From Streptomyces aquilus (GTDB lineage: Bacteria > Actinomycetota > Actinomycetes > Streptomycetales > Streptomycetaceae), in the NCBI RefSeq assembly GCF_003955715.1, contig NZ_CP034463.1, positions 992,001 through 1,056,000 on the forward strand: 64,000 nucleotides of DNA, written 5' to 3'. A program made the position numbers and the translations under genes. Below, piece after piece: positions 54,825 to 62,753 of the stretch. Under the pieces are notes generated by a model. The model saw nothing but the letters and a program-made list of their open reading frames with translations, ran no database searches and had not been told where the DNA came from. Position 1 is the first letter of the stretch. Every line of letters starts with the position of its first letter.

Positions 54825-55544
54825 ATGGAAACGCCCGGCTCACGCACCGACCGCTTCGGCCTGCTGCTCGACCAGTTCGACCGGGCCCGGGAGATGGCCG
54901 AGGTCCGGCTCATCGGCCTCAGCGACGAGGAGTACCTGTGGGAGCCGGTGGCCGACTGCTGGTCGCTGCGGCGCCGCGAGGAGGCGGTGACCCCTCGGGC
55001 GTTCGGGCCCGGTGACTGGGTGCTCGACCTGGGCGCGCCGGACATCCCCAAGAACGAGTACGCGGAAGTCGCCCGGCAGGCCGCCTCCGGCATGTCCGTC
55101 GAGAAGATCGCCGAGGACTGGAGCGTCAGCGTCGAACGGGTCCAGGAGATCCTCGACCACACCGGCCCGCTGGAACCCGACAGGACGCCGGTCACCACCA
55201 TCGCGTGGCGCCTCGGACATCTGCATTTCGAGTTCGCGGGCGCCTGGGAGTGGGCCTTCGGCGAGCGGCGCCGGGATCCGAAGCTGATGGTCGACTTCTC
55301 GCCCTCGGCGGCCGTGACGCTGGAGCGGTTCTGGCCGGTGATCGACCGCTGGCGCGAGAGCGTGGGCCGGATGACGGAGGAGCAGCTCGACACGGTCGGG
55401 TTCTCCCAGTACCCGTACGGCGGGGACGCCGACGAGCCGTACATCAGCGTGCTGTGGGGCGCGAACCTGGAGTTCATCCACCACATGGCCGAGATCGCCC
55501 TCCTGCGCGACCTGTGGCGGGCGCGGTTCGGCACCGCCGGGTGA
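54825..55544 (+). CDS. DinB-family protein with an inserted HTH-like segment
   Basis: A 239-residue protein of the DinB/mycothiol-dependent four-helix-bundle type. FGLLLDQFDRAREMAEVRLIGLSDEEYLWEP starts the bundle; WRLGHLHFEFAGAWEWAFG and FIHHMAEIALLRDLWR bring the usual metal-site His positions. Between them (about residues 65-120) lies an extra block, KNEYAEVARQAASGMSVEKI through VERVQEILDHTG, that reads like a DUF433-type helix-turn-helix. GAGGGGACCCCC precedes the ATG. Detoxification enzymes are the family norm; the insert has no assigned role. Confidence 0.82.
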   Translation: METPGSRTDRFGLLLDQFDRAREMAEVRLIGLSDEEYLWEPVADCWSLRRREEAVTPRAFGPGDWVLDLGAPDIPKNEYAEVARQAASGMSVEKIAEDWSVSVERVQEILDHTGPLEPDRTPVTTIAWRLGHLHFEFAGAWEWAFGERRRDPKLMVDFSPSAAVTLERFWPVIDRWRESVGRMTEEQLDTVGFSQYPYGGDADEPYISVLWGANLEFIHHMAEIALLRDLWRARFGTAG

Positions 55545-55718
55545 CCCGAGCCCGGGCAGCGGAAATGCCGTGGAGCCGCAGCTCGGGGGCGTGTTAGCGT
55601 CCCCACGCCGGCCGCGGGACTTCGGTGCGACTTCCGGAACCTGCCTGTACAGCAATGATTCGCAGCTCGTGCCCCCATTCCCCGGCCGGCATCCAGCTAC
55701 AAGGGGGCGGGAAAAGGG

Positions 55719-57170
55719 ATGGAGTCGTACGGGGATCTCGTCGCGGCCGACGACGTGCTGCTCTTCGTCAACGCGGCGATCACGGCGACCGGGCAGCGCG
55801 AGTTCCACGCCGACGCGGGCGCACAGCGGCTGTCCCTCGACTTCCTGCACGCGTACATGCTCGGCAACTACCGCGATCTGTACGCGGGTGTGCTGGCACT
55901 GGACATCAACGACCACAACGCGGCGCTGATCGTCCGCCGGCTGCTGGAGACCTCCGCCGAGGCGTCCGTGGAGCAGCGCCGCAGCGAGGGGCGGCTGATC
56001 GCGGGGCGGCTGGCGCTGCTGCCGCCGCAGCGCGTCTACGGACTCTTCCGTGCGCTGCGCCGCGCCGGGGTGAACAACCGCCGTACCCGCGCGCTGCTGC
56101 GCGACTGGCTGGCCGCCCGCCCCGATCTGGCCTTCGACGCGGTCAAGTACCGCAGCGGCCTCAAGCAGGCCCTGCGGCACGCGCATCTCGCCCCGGACGA
56201 CGGCGAGTTGGGTACGTTCCTGTTCGCGCCGCTGAGCCGCGCCCACTACGACACCCCGATCCTGGAGACCTGGCGCCGGGCGCACTACGAGCAGGCGGCC
56301 GTGTACGAGCTGCCGTACACCGTGGCCGAGGGCTTCGCGGCCAAGCACGGCATTCCGCGGGCCGTCTTCCTGGAGCGGATCGCGCCCCGGATGACCCGCC
56401 TGGAGGCGCTGCGGCTCCAGGAGACGGCGCAGCGCCGAGGCGTCGCGGAGGCGGTCGCGGTCGACCTCGCCCGGATGCCGCTCACCCGGCTCGCCGGCTA
56501 TGTGCTCTCCCTGCCGGCCGCGGAGCGGGTCGAGCGGCGCGACGAACTCACCGGCGCCCTGCGCGCGGCCGCCGCGCGCGTGGCCGGGGTGCACCGTGGG
56601 ACGTGGGGCCGGGTCACCGCCGTACTGGACGACAGCTTCTCGTCCTACGGCTCGGGCGTGAAGCGGCGTCGGCCGCTGGCGGTCGCCCTCGCCTGCCACT
56701 ACCTGCTGGAGGCGCTCGCCGACCGGTACGCCGGGCTGTGGACGTCCGGCCGCCGTGAGGCGCTGCTCGCGCATCCCGTGGGTCCGACCCCGCTGGGCGA
56801 GCGGATCCTCGACGCGCTGGAGACGGCCCCGGACCGGCTGGTGATCGTCTCCGACGGCTGGGACAACGCCCCGCCCGGGCTCGCCGCCGAGGTGCTCCGC
56901 GTCTGGCGCACCCGCCTCGACCCGGAGCGCCGCACCAGCGTGGTCCACCTCAACCCGGTCTACGACGCCGACGACTTCGACGTACGACGGCTCGCCCCCA
57001 GTGTGCCGACGGCGGGCGTGCGGGACGCGGAGGATGTGCCGGCGCTCGTCGAGATCGCGCAGTTCGCCGAGGGGCGGACCGGCCTTGCCGAGTTGACGGC
57101 CTATCTGGACGCCCGCGCGGAGCGGCTCGTCGCCGTGCCGGAGCGGACCGCGGCCGGGGGTGCGCGATGA
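55719..57170 (+). CDS. vWA-domain, TROVE-like helical-repeat protein
   Basis: A 483-residue protein. Residues 1-300 are paired helices (LALLPPQRVYGLFRALRRAGVNNRRTRALLRDWLAAR style is split over 96-135) resembling TROVE/HEAT modules of Ro60-type RNA-binding proteins. From about residue 300 there is a vWA-like core: AVLDDSFSSYGSG supplies a D-x-S-x-S-like metal site and DRLVIVSDGWDN a second strand. Ro-like proteins bind noncoding RNA in stress. AAAAGGG precedes the ATG. The stop overlaps the next gene by four bases. I am unsure of the TROVE assignment; a vWA protein is safer. Confidence 0.55.
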   Translation: MESYGDLVAADDVLLFVNAAITATGQREFHADAGAQRLSLDFLHAYMLGNYRDLYAGVLALDINDHNAALIVRRLLETSAEASVEQRRSEGRLIAGRLALLPPQRVYGLFRALRRAGVNNRRTRALLRDWLAARPDLAFDAVKYRSGLKQALRHAHLAPDDGELGTFLFAPLSRAHYDTPILETWRRAHYEQAAVYELPYTVAEGFAAKHGIPRAVFLERIAPRMTRLEALRLQETAQRRGVAEAVAVDLARMPLTRLAGYVLSLPAAERVERRDELTGALRAAAARVAGVHRGTWGRVTAVLDDSFSSYGSGVKRRRPLAVALACHYLLEALADRYAGLWTSGRREALLAHPVGPTPLGERILDALETAPDRLVIVSDGWDNAPPGLAAEVLRVWRTRLDPERRTSVVHLNPVYDADDFDVRRLAPSVPTAGVRDAEDVPALVEIAQFAEGRTGLAELTAYLDARAERLVAVPERTAAGGAR

Positions 57171-58303
57171 CGACGTACGGCGAAGCCCCTGCCCCGTCCG
57201 CCCTGTTCGACGGGCTGCGGACGCAGCCCTCGCAGGTGTGGGGTGCCGTGCGGCTGGTGCCGCTGGTGCGGGCCGAGCCCGTGGCGGATCTGCGGCTGCA
57301 TCCGCGCATCCACACCGGGCCCGGGGTCGTCGACCTGGGCCGGAAGGGCAGTTACTGCTCCTACATCCCGCACAGCTTCGTCGCCGAGTGGACGGGGGAC
57401 GGCTCCCCGGCCGCCGCCTACGGCACGCAGCTGGCCGAGGGCCCGGCGGAGCAGGAGCCGGTGGCGGCGGTACGGCTGCACTTCCATCGCCGGATGGCGC
57501 GTCAGGAGGGCCGGCGGCGGCTGCGGTTCCTGCCGCTGCATCTCGCGCTGGAGGGCTATCTCGCGCTGCACTTCGGCGGTCCGACCATCGCGTGGGAGGA
57601 GTGGTCGCGGCAGGCGCTGCGGCAGGGGCTGTCGCCGCGCGTCGAGGCCGCCTACCTGGGACTCCAGGTGCCGGGGCTGGCCGACGCGCTGAGCGTCTTC
57701 GAGATCCACCCCGGCCAGTGCGGTGTCCTCGTCTACCTGGCCGACGCGCTGGCCGCCGCGTTCGTGGTGCCGCATCCGGAGGACTACCGGACGCTGCATC
57801 CGACGCTGGTCCAGGACCTGTACGGCGATCTGGTGCACCACTACGCGACGCTGATGCCGCCGGTGGCGGACTTCCGGGCGCGCATCACCGATCCCGGCAT
57901 CCGCTCGCTCAGTGACCTGCGGGCGGCCGCGGCCGAACAGACGGACCGGTGGGAGGAGTTCCACGACACCACCATGGCCGCCGGGCTGGTGGAGCAGGAG
58001 AGCAGCTGGCAGCAGGTCCGGCGGATGGGGCGCTTCACGCTCTCCCGCTTCCTGCCGGAGTTCCGTCCGAAGCAGGACAACCACATCGGGGAGGCGATCC
58101 TCGACGAGCACGGCCGGGCCGTCTACCTCAAGACCTTCCGGCTCTCCGAGAACCAGGTCCGCCGCGGCTTCCTGCTCAGCCGGCTCGCCGCGCACGACTG
58201 GCATCTCGCGGACACGGCCGCCGAGTTCGGCATCGACGGCGCCGCGCTCGCCAAGCGGGTGGAGACGGCGGGCTTCGGCTGCCTGCTGCGGCAGCGTGGC
58301 TGA
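57167..58303 (+). CDS. ARPP-like domain protein with C-terminal helix-turn-helix
   Basis: A 378-residue protein coupled to the vWA gene (ATGA overlap). The N-terminal domain (VVDLGRKGSYCSYIPHSFVAEW, RLHFHRRMARQEGRRRLRFLPLHLALEGYLALHFGG when read as two blocks, 30-140) recalls ARPP-1-type domains found near RNA-repair and ADP-ribose systems. The C-terminus (HDWHLADTAAEFGIDGAALA, about 340-370) reads as a Fis-type helix-turn-helix. A regulator or nucleic-acid-binding partner of the vWA protein is the inference; the family call is tentative. Confidence 0.5.
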   Translation: MTTYGEAPAPSALFDGLRTQPSQVWGAVRLVPLVRAEPVADLRLHPRIHTGPGVVDLGRKGSYCSYIPHSFVAEWTGDGSPAAAYGTQLAEGPAEQEPVAAVRLHFHRRMARQEGRRRLRFLPLHLALEGYLALHFGGPTIAWEEWSRQALRQGLSPRVEAAYLGLQVPGLADALSVFEIHPGQCGVLVYLADALAAAFVVPHPEDYRTLHPTLVQDLYGDLVHHYATLMPPVADFRARITDPGIRSLSDLRAAAAEQTDRWEEFHDTTMAAGLVEQESSWQQVRRMGRFTLSRFLPEFRPKQDNHIGEAILDEHGRAVYLKTFRLSENQVRRGFLLSRLAAHDWHLADTAAEFGIDGAALAKRVETAGFGCLLRQRG

Positions 58304-58309
58304 GGCGGG

Positions 58310-58828
58310 TCAGGGCGTGCGGGGCGCCGGGGTGCGGTTCGTCGGGACGCGGTTCGTCGACGCAAGGGGCGCCGGCGTGCGGCTCGTCGGGTTGCGGACC
58401 ATGTACACGTCCACCGCGTCCTCGGACTCCAGGACGAAACCGTGTCGCTCGTACAGTCTGCGGGCCGCGCTGCCCCGGAGGACGTTCAGCCGGGTCAGGG
58501 CACCCTCCCGGTCGGGGCGTTCCAGCAGCCTGCCCAGGACGGCCGAGCCGATGCCCTTGCCCTGGAGCTCCGGGACGAGGAGGAAGTGCTCCAGCCAGTA
58601 GGCGTCGTCGGCCGGCCGCAGCGCCACGCAGCCGACCAGGGCACCGGCCACCTCGATGGCCGAGGTGTGCTCCGGCTGGTAGGCGTCGCGCAGCCGCTGC
58701 CGCACCCGGTGCTCGTCGTACCGGCCGAGCCGCTCCAGATCCGCCCTCATCACGACGGCACGGATCTCGACGATCTCCTCGAGATCCGCCATCGACGCTG
58801 CCCGCAGTTCCCAGTCCGCCATGATCAT
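58310..58828 (-). CDS. GNAT-family N-acetyltransferase with repeat-bearing tail
   Basis: A 172-residue GNAT. LRAASMADLEEIVEIRAVVMRAD starts the fold, FLLVPELQGKGIGSAVLGRLL contains the acetyl-CoA loop Q/RxxGxG/A, and LNVLRGSAARRLYERHGFVLES closes it. The last 30 residues (TSRTPAP, TNRVP, TNRTPAP) are Pro/Thr/Arg repeats coded by a 45-bp duplication. The ATG may be 58828 or 58822; neither has a clear ribosome site, so leaderless translation is possible. Substrate unknown. Confidence 0.8.
   Translation of the reverse strand: MIMADWELRAASMADLEEIVEIRAVVMRADLERLGRYDEHRVRQRLRDAYQPEHTSAIEVAGALVGCVALRPADDAYWLEHFLLVPELQGKGIGSAVLGRLLERPDREGALTRLNVLRGSAARRLYERHGFVLESEDAVDVYMVRNPTSRTPAPLASTNRVPTNRTPAPRTP
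58321..58391. repeat. 45-bp-period duplication in the GNAT tail
   Basis: A 26-base unit starting GGGGCGCCGG at 58321 recurs at 58366 with two differences. The 45-base period equals 15 codons, so the reading frame is kept. Confidence 0.6.
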
Positions 58829-58856
58829 GATGTTATCGCCCGGACCGGGCACCGCC

Positions 58857-59516
58857 TCAGCCGACGGGAGCCGTGCGGATGGCCGCGATGTCGAACTGCA
58901 GGCGCACCTTCTCGCTCACCATGGCGCCGCCCTCGGCCAGCCTGGAGCTGTAGTTCAGTCCCCACTCCGTGCGGTCGATCGTCGTGGTGCCGTCGAAGCC
59001 AGCCCGCTGGTAGCCGAAGGGGTCGGTGACATGGCCGATGTAGGTGAGTTCGAGGACCACGGGGCGGGTGGTGGCCTTGATGGTGAGGTCGCCGGTCATG
59101 CGGTAGACATCGTTGCCAAGGGGCTCCACCCCGGTGCTGGTGAAGCGCATGCGCGGGTGGTTCGCCGAGTCGAAGAAGTCGCGGCCCACGAGATGGGCGT
59201 CACGTTGTTCCACTCCGGTGTCGACACTCGCCGTGGACACCGTGATCTCGGCCTGCGAACGGGACGGGTCCCGGCCGTCGAAGTAGAGGCGGCTCTGGTA
59301 TTCGGCGAAGGCTCCGCGGACCGTGGTCACCATGGCGTGCCGTACGGAGAAGCCGATCCTGCTGTGTGCCGGGTCGATGACCCATTCGCCGGTCAGGGCG
59401 GCCAGGGTGGGGTCCGGCAGGAGCGTGGTGGGGGCGCCCGGCCGGCCGGTGGGGGGTGTGGGGGTGAAGGTGGGCTCCGTGCGGCGGAACGGAGTACCAC
59501 GACTGAACAAATTCAT
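58857..59516 (-). CDS. YceI-family protein
   Basis: A 219-residue lipocalin-like protein. LTGEWVIDPAHSRIGFSVRHAMVTTVRGAF is the YceI hallmark, followed by DFFDSANHPRMRFTSTGV and GDLTIKATTRPVVLEL. YceI proteins bind polyisoprenoid or amphiphilic ligands. No signal peptide: the first 40 residues are Thr/Pro-rich and polar, an atypical extension. The ATG at 59516 lies in an AT-rich patch (AATTAGGTGAATC upstream). Confidence 0.88.
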   Translation of the reverse strand: MNLFSRGTPFRRTEPTFTPTPPTGRPGAPTTLLPDPTLAALTGEWVIDPAHSRIGFSVRHAMVTTVRGAFAEYQSRLYFDGRDPSRSQAEITVSTASVDTGVEQRDAHLVGRDFFDSANHPRMRFTSTGVEPLGNDVYRMTGDLTIKATTRPVVLELTYIGHVTDPFGYQRAGFDGTTTIDRTEWGLNYSSRLAEGGAMVSEKVRLQFDIAAIRTAPVG

Positions 59517-59611
59517 GATTCACCTAATTACTGCACGGGAGTTGGCGAGGCAAGCCCGCGTGGGTGGTCGACGAAATATCCACAGGTCCCCCACCAACTC
59601 CCCCACGGCCA

Positions 59612-59623
59612 GGTCAATTGACC
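59612..59623. promoter_or_regulatory. 12-bp palindrome in the YceI/carbonic anhydrase gap
   Basis: GGTCAATTGACC is a perfect palindrome 96 bases upstream of the YceI start, in a relatively AT-rich gap. It is a candidate operator (MarR- or TetR-type half-sites would fit) with no regulator gene beside it. Confidence 0.35.
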
Positions 59624-59798
59624 AGTTCTCGTCGATTCCCGCCAGCGTTCACACCTCGAATTAGGCATGATTTTCCGGCATTTGGGGCGGCGAATTGTCG
59701 AATTCGGAGTGACGCCGAAGGTCATGCTTCTCCCCCGTTTTGCCCTGCTGTTGGTAACGCGGCGGATCAGCGCCGGACTCGGACATACGTTCCTCTCC

Positions 59799-60527
59799 GT
59801 GAACTCTGAAGCCACCCTCCACAGCCCCGTCCGCCGCACGTTCCTGCGGGCCGGGCTGACCGGCGCCGCGGCCCTCGGCACCGGCCTCGCGGTCGGCGCG
59901 CCTCCCGCCGCCGCGGCCTCTCCCCTCACCCGCCCTCGCCCCGACACCCCCGACGAGGCGCTCCGGGAACTGGCGGCGGGCAATCGCCGCTGGCGCACCT
60001 TCCGTGAGCAGCACCCGGACGAGACACCGGCCACCCGTCAAACACTGGTCTCGGGGCAGCATCCCTTCGCGGTCGTTCTCGGCTGCATCGACTCCCGGGT
60101 GCCCCCGGAGCTGGTCTTCGACCAGGGACTCGGGGACCTGATGACCGTGCGCAGCGCCGGAGAGGTGCTGGACGAGGCGGTGCTCGGCAGCATCGCGTAC
60201 GGGGTGCTGGAGCTCGGGATACCGCTCGTCCTCGTCCTCGGCCACCAGTCGTGCGGCGCGGTGCGGGCGGCGGTCGAGGCCGAGGCGTCCGGTGCACCGC
60301 TGCCCGCGCACATCCAGTACTTGGCCGACCAGATACGACCGAACATCGATCACACCAAGGAGGGCGACGCCCGGATCGACGCGACCATCGACGCCAACGT
60401 ACGGGCGGTCCGCGCGCGCCTGGCGGCGGAGCCCGACCTCGCGGCGAAGGTCGCGGGCGGAGACCTGGCCATCGTGGGCGCACGCTACGAGTTGAGCAGC
60501 TGGCGCGTGCACCGGCTCACCGGCTGA
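59799..60527 (+). CDS. Beta-carbonic anhydrase, Tat-exported
   Basis: A 242-residue enzyme. CIDSRVPPELVFDQGLGDLMTVRSAGE and GHQSCGAV supply the zinc ligands Cys, His and Cys and the Asp-Arg dyad. It interconverts CO2 and bicarbonate. A twin-arginine signal (VRRTFLRAGLTGAAALGTGLAVGAP in two blocks, about residues 10-35) directs folded export. GTG 59799 is preferred because it puts the RR pair near residue 12; it has no ribosome site. In-frame ATGs at 59667 and 59724 would add an unusual N-terminus. Confidence 0.88.
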   Translation: MNSEATLHSPVRRTFLRAGLTGAAALGTGLAVGAPPAAAASPLTRPRPDTPDEALRELAAGNRRWRTFREQHPDETPATRQTLVSGQHPFAVVLGCIDSRVPPELVFDQGLGDLMTVRSAGEVLDEAVLGSIAYGVLELGIPLVLVLGHQSCGAVRAAVEAEASGAPLPAHIQYLADQIRPNIDHTKEGDARIDATIDANVRAVRARLAAEPDLAAKVAGGDLAIVGARYELSSWRVHRLTG

Positions 60528-60634
60528 CGCACGGGGGCGGCCCCGGATCAGCGCCACGCCTGCCGGACCCCTCGCTGATCGGACAGTACTGTGCCGACAC
60601 GGGGACCCGACCACGTATGCGAAGAGGTGGACGC

Positions 60635-61438
60635 ATGGCAGGCAAGGCGAAGGAGACGTTGTCGCGCAAGGTCTACGAGGGTGAACTGCTGCGTCTGCAG
60701 ACCGAGTTGGTGAAGCTTCAGGAGTGGGTGCGGGCCGAGGGCGCGCGGCTGGTCGTCGTGTTCGAGGGGCGGGACGCGGCCGGCAAGGGCGGCACCATCA
60801 AGCGGGTCGCCGAGCATCTCAACCCCCGTGTCGCCCGGATCGCGGCCCTGCCGAAGCCGACCGAGCGGGAGCGGACGCAGTGGTACTTCCAGCGGTACGT
60901 CGAGCATCTGCCGGCCGCCGGGGAGATCGTGCTGTTCGACCGGTCCTGGTACAACCGGGCCGGCGTGGAGCATGTGATGGGCTTCTGCACCAAGGAGGAG
61001 CACCAGCTGTTCCTGCGCCAGTGCCCGATCTTCGAGCGGATGCTGGTGGAGGACGGCATCCTGCTGCGCAAGTACTGGTTCTCGGTGAGCGACACCGAGC
61101 AGCAGGACCGTTTCCGGCGCCGGCTGGAGGACCCGCTGCGCCGCTGGAAGCTGTCCCCGATGGACCTGGAGTCACTCACCCGCTGGGAGGCGTACTCCCG
61201 GGCCAAGGACGAGATGATGGTGCACACCGACATCACCGAGGCTCCCTGGTACGTCGTCGAGAGCGACGACAAGAGGCGGGCCCGGCTGAACATGATCGCC
61301 CATCTGCTGGACTCGGTGCCCTACCAGGACGTGCCGCCGCCGGTGTTGGAGCTCCCGGAGCGTCCGGAGTCCACCGGCTATGTGCGGACCCCGCGCGATC
61401 TCCAGACCTACGTCCCGGACCACGCGGCAGGTCTGTGA
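60635..61438 (+). CDS. ppk2: Polyphosphate kinase 2
   Basis: A 267-residue class-I PPK2. VVVFEGRDAAGKGGTIKRV is Walker A, LPKPTERERTQWYFQRYVEHLP the lid, and VLFDRSWYNRAGVEHVMGF Walker B. It transfers phosphate between polyphosphate and nucleoside diphosphates, usually making GTP or ATP from polyP. ATG 60635 follows GAAGAGGTGG; the longer frame upstream shadows the carbonic anhydrase gene. Energy storage by polyP fits the stress theme, but no DevR-like box was found at this start. Confidence 0.92.
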   Translation: MAGKAKETLSRKVYEGELLRLQTELVKLQEWVRAEGARLVVVFEGRDAAGKGGTIKRVAEHLNPRVARIAALPKPTERERTQWYFQRYVEHLPAAGEIVLFDRSWYNRAGVEHVMGFCTKEEHQLFLRQCPIFERMLVEDGILLRKYWFSVSDTEQQDRFRRRLEDPLRRWKLSPMDLESLTRWEAYSRAKDEMMVHTDITEAPWYVVESDDKRRARLNMIAHLLDSVPYQDVPPPVLELPERPESTGYVRTPRDLQTYVPDHAAGL

Positions 61439-61448
61439 CGCCCCGCCG

Positions 61449-61811
61449 TCACCGGCCGGTGCGCAGGGGCTCGGCGGGGGCGTCGTCCGCCTGCCGGAGT
61501 GCGGTGAGCAGTTCGTTCTGGCCGGTGAGCAGCTCGGTGAGGATCCGGCGGGCGGCGCGCAGGAGTTCGGCGACGTCGCCGCCGGCGAGCGCGTAACGGA
61601 CGGTCGAGCCCTCGCGCATCGACACCACGATCCCCGAGCGGCGCAGCACGGCCAATTGCTGGGACAGGCTGGACGGCTCGATCTCGATGTCGGCGAGCAG
61701 GTCCCGCACGGACACGGGCCCGTGCTGGAGGAGCTCCAGCACCCTGATGCGCACGGGGTGGCCGAGCATGCGGAAGAACTCCGCCTTGACCTGGTAGAGG
61801 GGGGCCTGCAT
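61449..61811 (-). CDS. ArsR-family winged-helix regulator
   Basis: A 120-residue regulator. KAEFFRMLGHPVRIRVLELLQHGPVSVRDLLADI then SSLSQQLAVLRRSGIVVSMREGSTVRYAL is a complete ArsR HTH and wing. There is no CxC metal motif, so it may sense something other than a metal, perhaps through non-thiol ligands. It is convergent with ppk2 (10-base gap). GAGCAGCC precedes the ATG. The target may lie in the gap 61812-62011, where I see no obvious box. Confidence 0.88.
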   Translation of the reverse strand: MQAPLYQVKAEFFRMLGHPVRIRVLELLQHGPVSVRDLLADIEIEPSSLSQQLAVLRRSGIVVSMREGSTVRYALAGGDVAELLRAARRILTELLTGQNELLTALRQADDAPAEPLRTGR

Positions 61812-62011
61812 GGCTGCTCGCTCCTTGTCGGCTGGGTGGGACCGCGGTGCGACGGCACCTGAGGGGGCACCGCCGCATCACAGGCCGCCCTCGGATGCCG
61901 ATCCTTCACGCCCCGGGCCGTGCGCGAACACACATTGGGACCATGCTGATGTGGTGACTTGAAGAAGTCTTCACATGATGGGCAGCGGTGGCCCCGGCTG
62001 CGTGGCCCGGG

Positions 62012-62386
62012 TCAGATCTCGATCGCCTCCTCGACGCGTTTGAGCTGGTGCCGGGCCATGGCCAGGTTCGAGCGGGCCTTGTCGAGGACGAGGTAGAGGA
62101 ACAGGCCGTTGCCGCTGCGGCCGGTGACCGGCCGGATCAGGTGGTACTGGCTGTCCAGCGTGATCAGCATGTCCTCGATACGGCCCTTGAGGCCGACCTG
62201 CTCCATGGTGCGCACCTTGGCCCGGACGACGTCCGTGTTGCCGGCCGCGGCGACCGTCAGGTCCAGGTCCTTGTTCCCGCCCAGGGTGCCCAGCGCCATT
62301 CCGCTGGTGTAGTCGACGACCGCGGCTCCCAAGGCCCCCTCGACCCCGGCCATCATCTCCTTCAGCGACACTTCCACACTCGCCAC
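62012..62386 (-). CDS. Roadblock/LC7-like small protein
   Basis: A 124-residue protein. SLKEMMAGVEGALGAAVVDYTSGMALGTLGG, AAAGNTDVVRAK and FLYLVLDKARSNLAMARHQL give the alpha-beta sandwich of roadblock/LC7-like proteins. GTPase-linked switches in Streptomyces often use this fold, but there is no GTPase gene nearby. GTG 62386 follows GGGAGGCACT; the extended frame to 62830 is noise over the hmp promoter. Confidence 0.65.
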   Translation of the reverse strand: MASVEVSLKEMMAGVEGALGAAVVDYTSGMALGTLGGNKDLDLTVAAAGNTDVVRAKVRTMEQVGLKGRIEDMLITLDSQYHLIRPVTGRSGNGLFLYLVLDKARSNLAMARHQLKRVEEAIEI

Positions 62387-62590
62387 AGTGCCTCCCTTGC
62401 GCTCGTTGACTGCGGCGGACCGGCGCCGCCGGCCCGCCTCGATGCCCCCGGACCGTACGCATGCCGCCGCCCCGCGAGGACCGACTCTCTGGGACTGACC
62501 TGTGCGCGGCGGACAACGACCGAACAACGGCGCGACGGGATCGTTCGGGTGACCGGAACTGCCGTGACGGGCCCCGAAGTTGACGCCCGT

Positions 62591-62616
62591 GGGCCGCCCC
62601 GCGTACCGGGCGGCCC
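62591..62616. repeat. Inverted repeat in the hmp upstream region
   Basis: GGGCCGCCC (62591-62599) and GGGCGGCCC (62608-62616) are perfect complements around eight bases. It lies 11 bases before the DevR/OsdR-like box. The whole gap 62387-62753 otherwise holds no gene; the remaining bases look like non-coding leader. Confidence 0.55.
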
Positions 62617-62626
62617 TGTCGCCGTG

Positions 62627-62640
62627 GGGCCGATCGGCCC
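62627..62640. promoter_or_regulatory. Perfect DevR/OsdR-like box upstream of hmp
   Basis: GGGCCGATCGGCCC, identical to the core at 13883-13896, 113 bases before the ATG at 62754. Its distance matches the boxes of the main island about 34 kb away. Confidence 0.65.
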
Positions 62641-62753
62641 TGTGCGCCGTCCCCAAGGGCCCCTGGAGCACGCGAGGGGCCACCGGCGAGGGTGGAGTGT
62701 CGCGTGGCCCGAGCCCCGCACTCATCTGTTCCACCTCGCTTCCCGGAGGCTTC

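Noticed and set aside
59667..60527. A longer carbonic anhydrase starting at 59667 or 59724.
   Set aside because: The added residues would place the twin-arginine motif far from the N-terminus.
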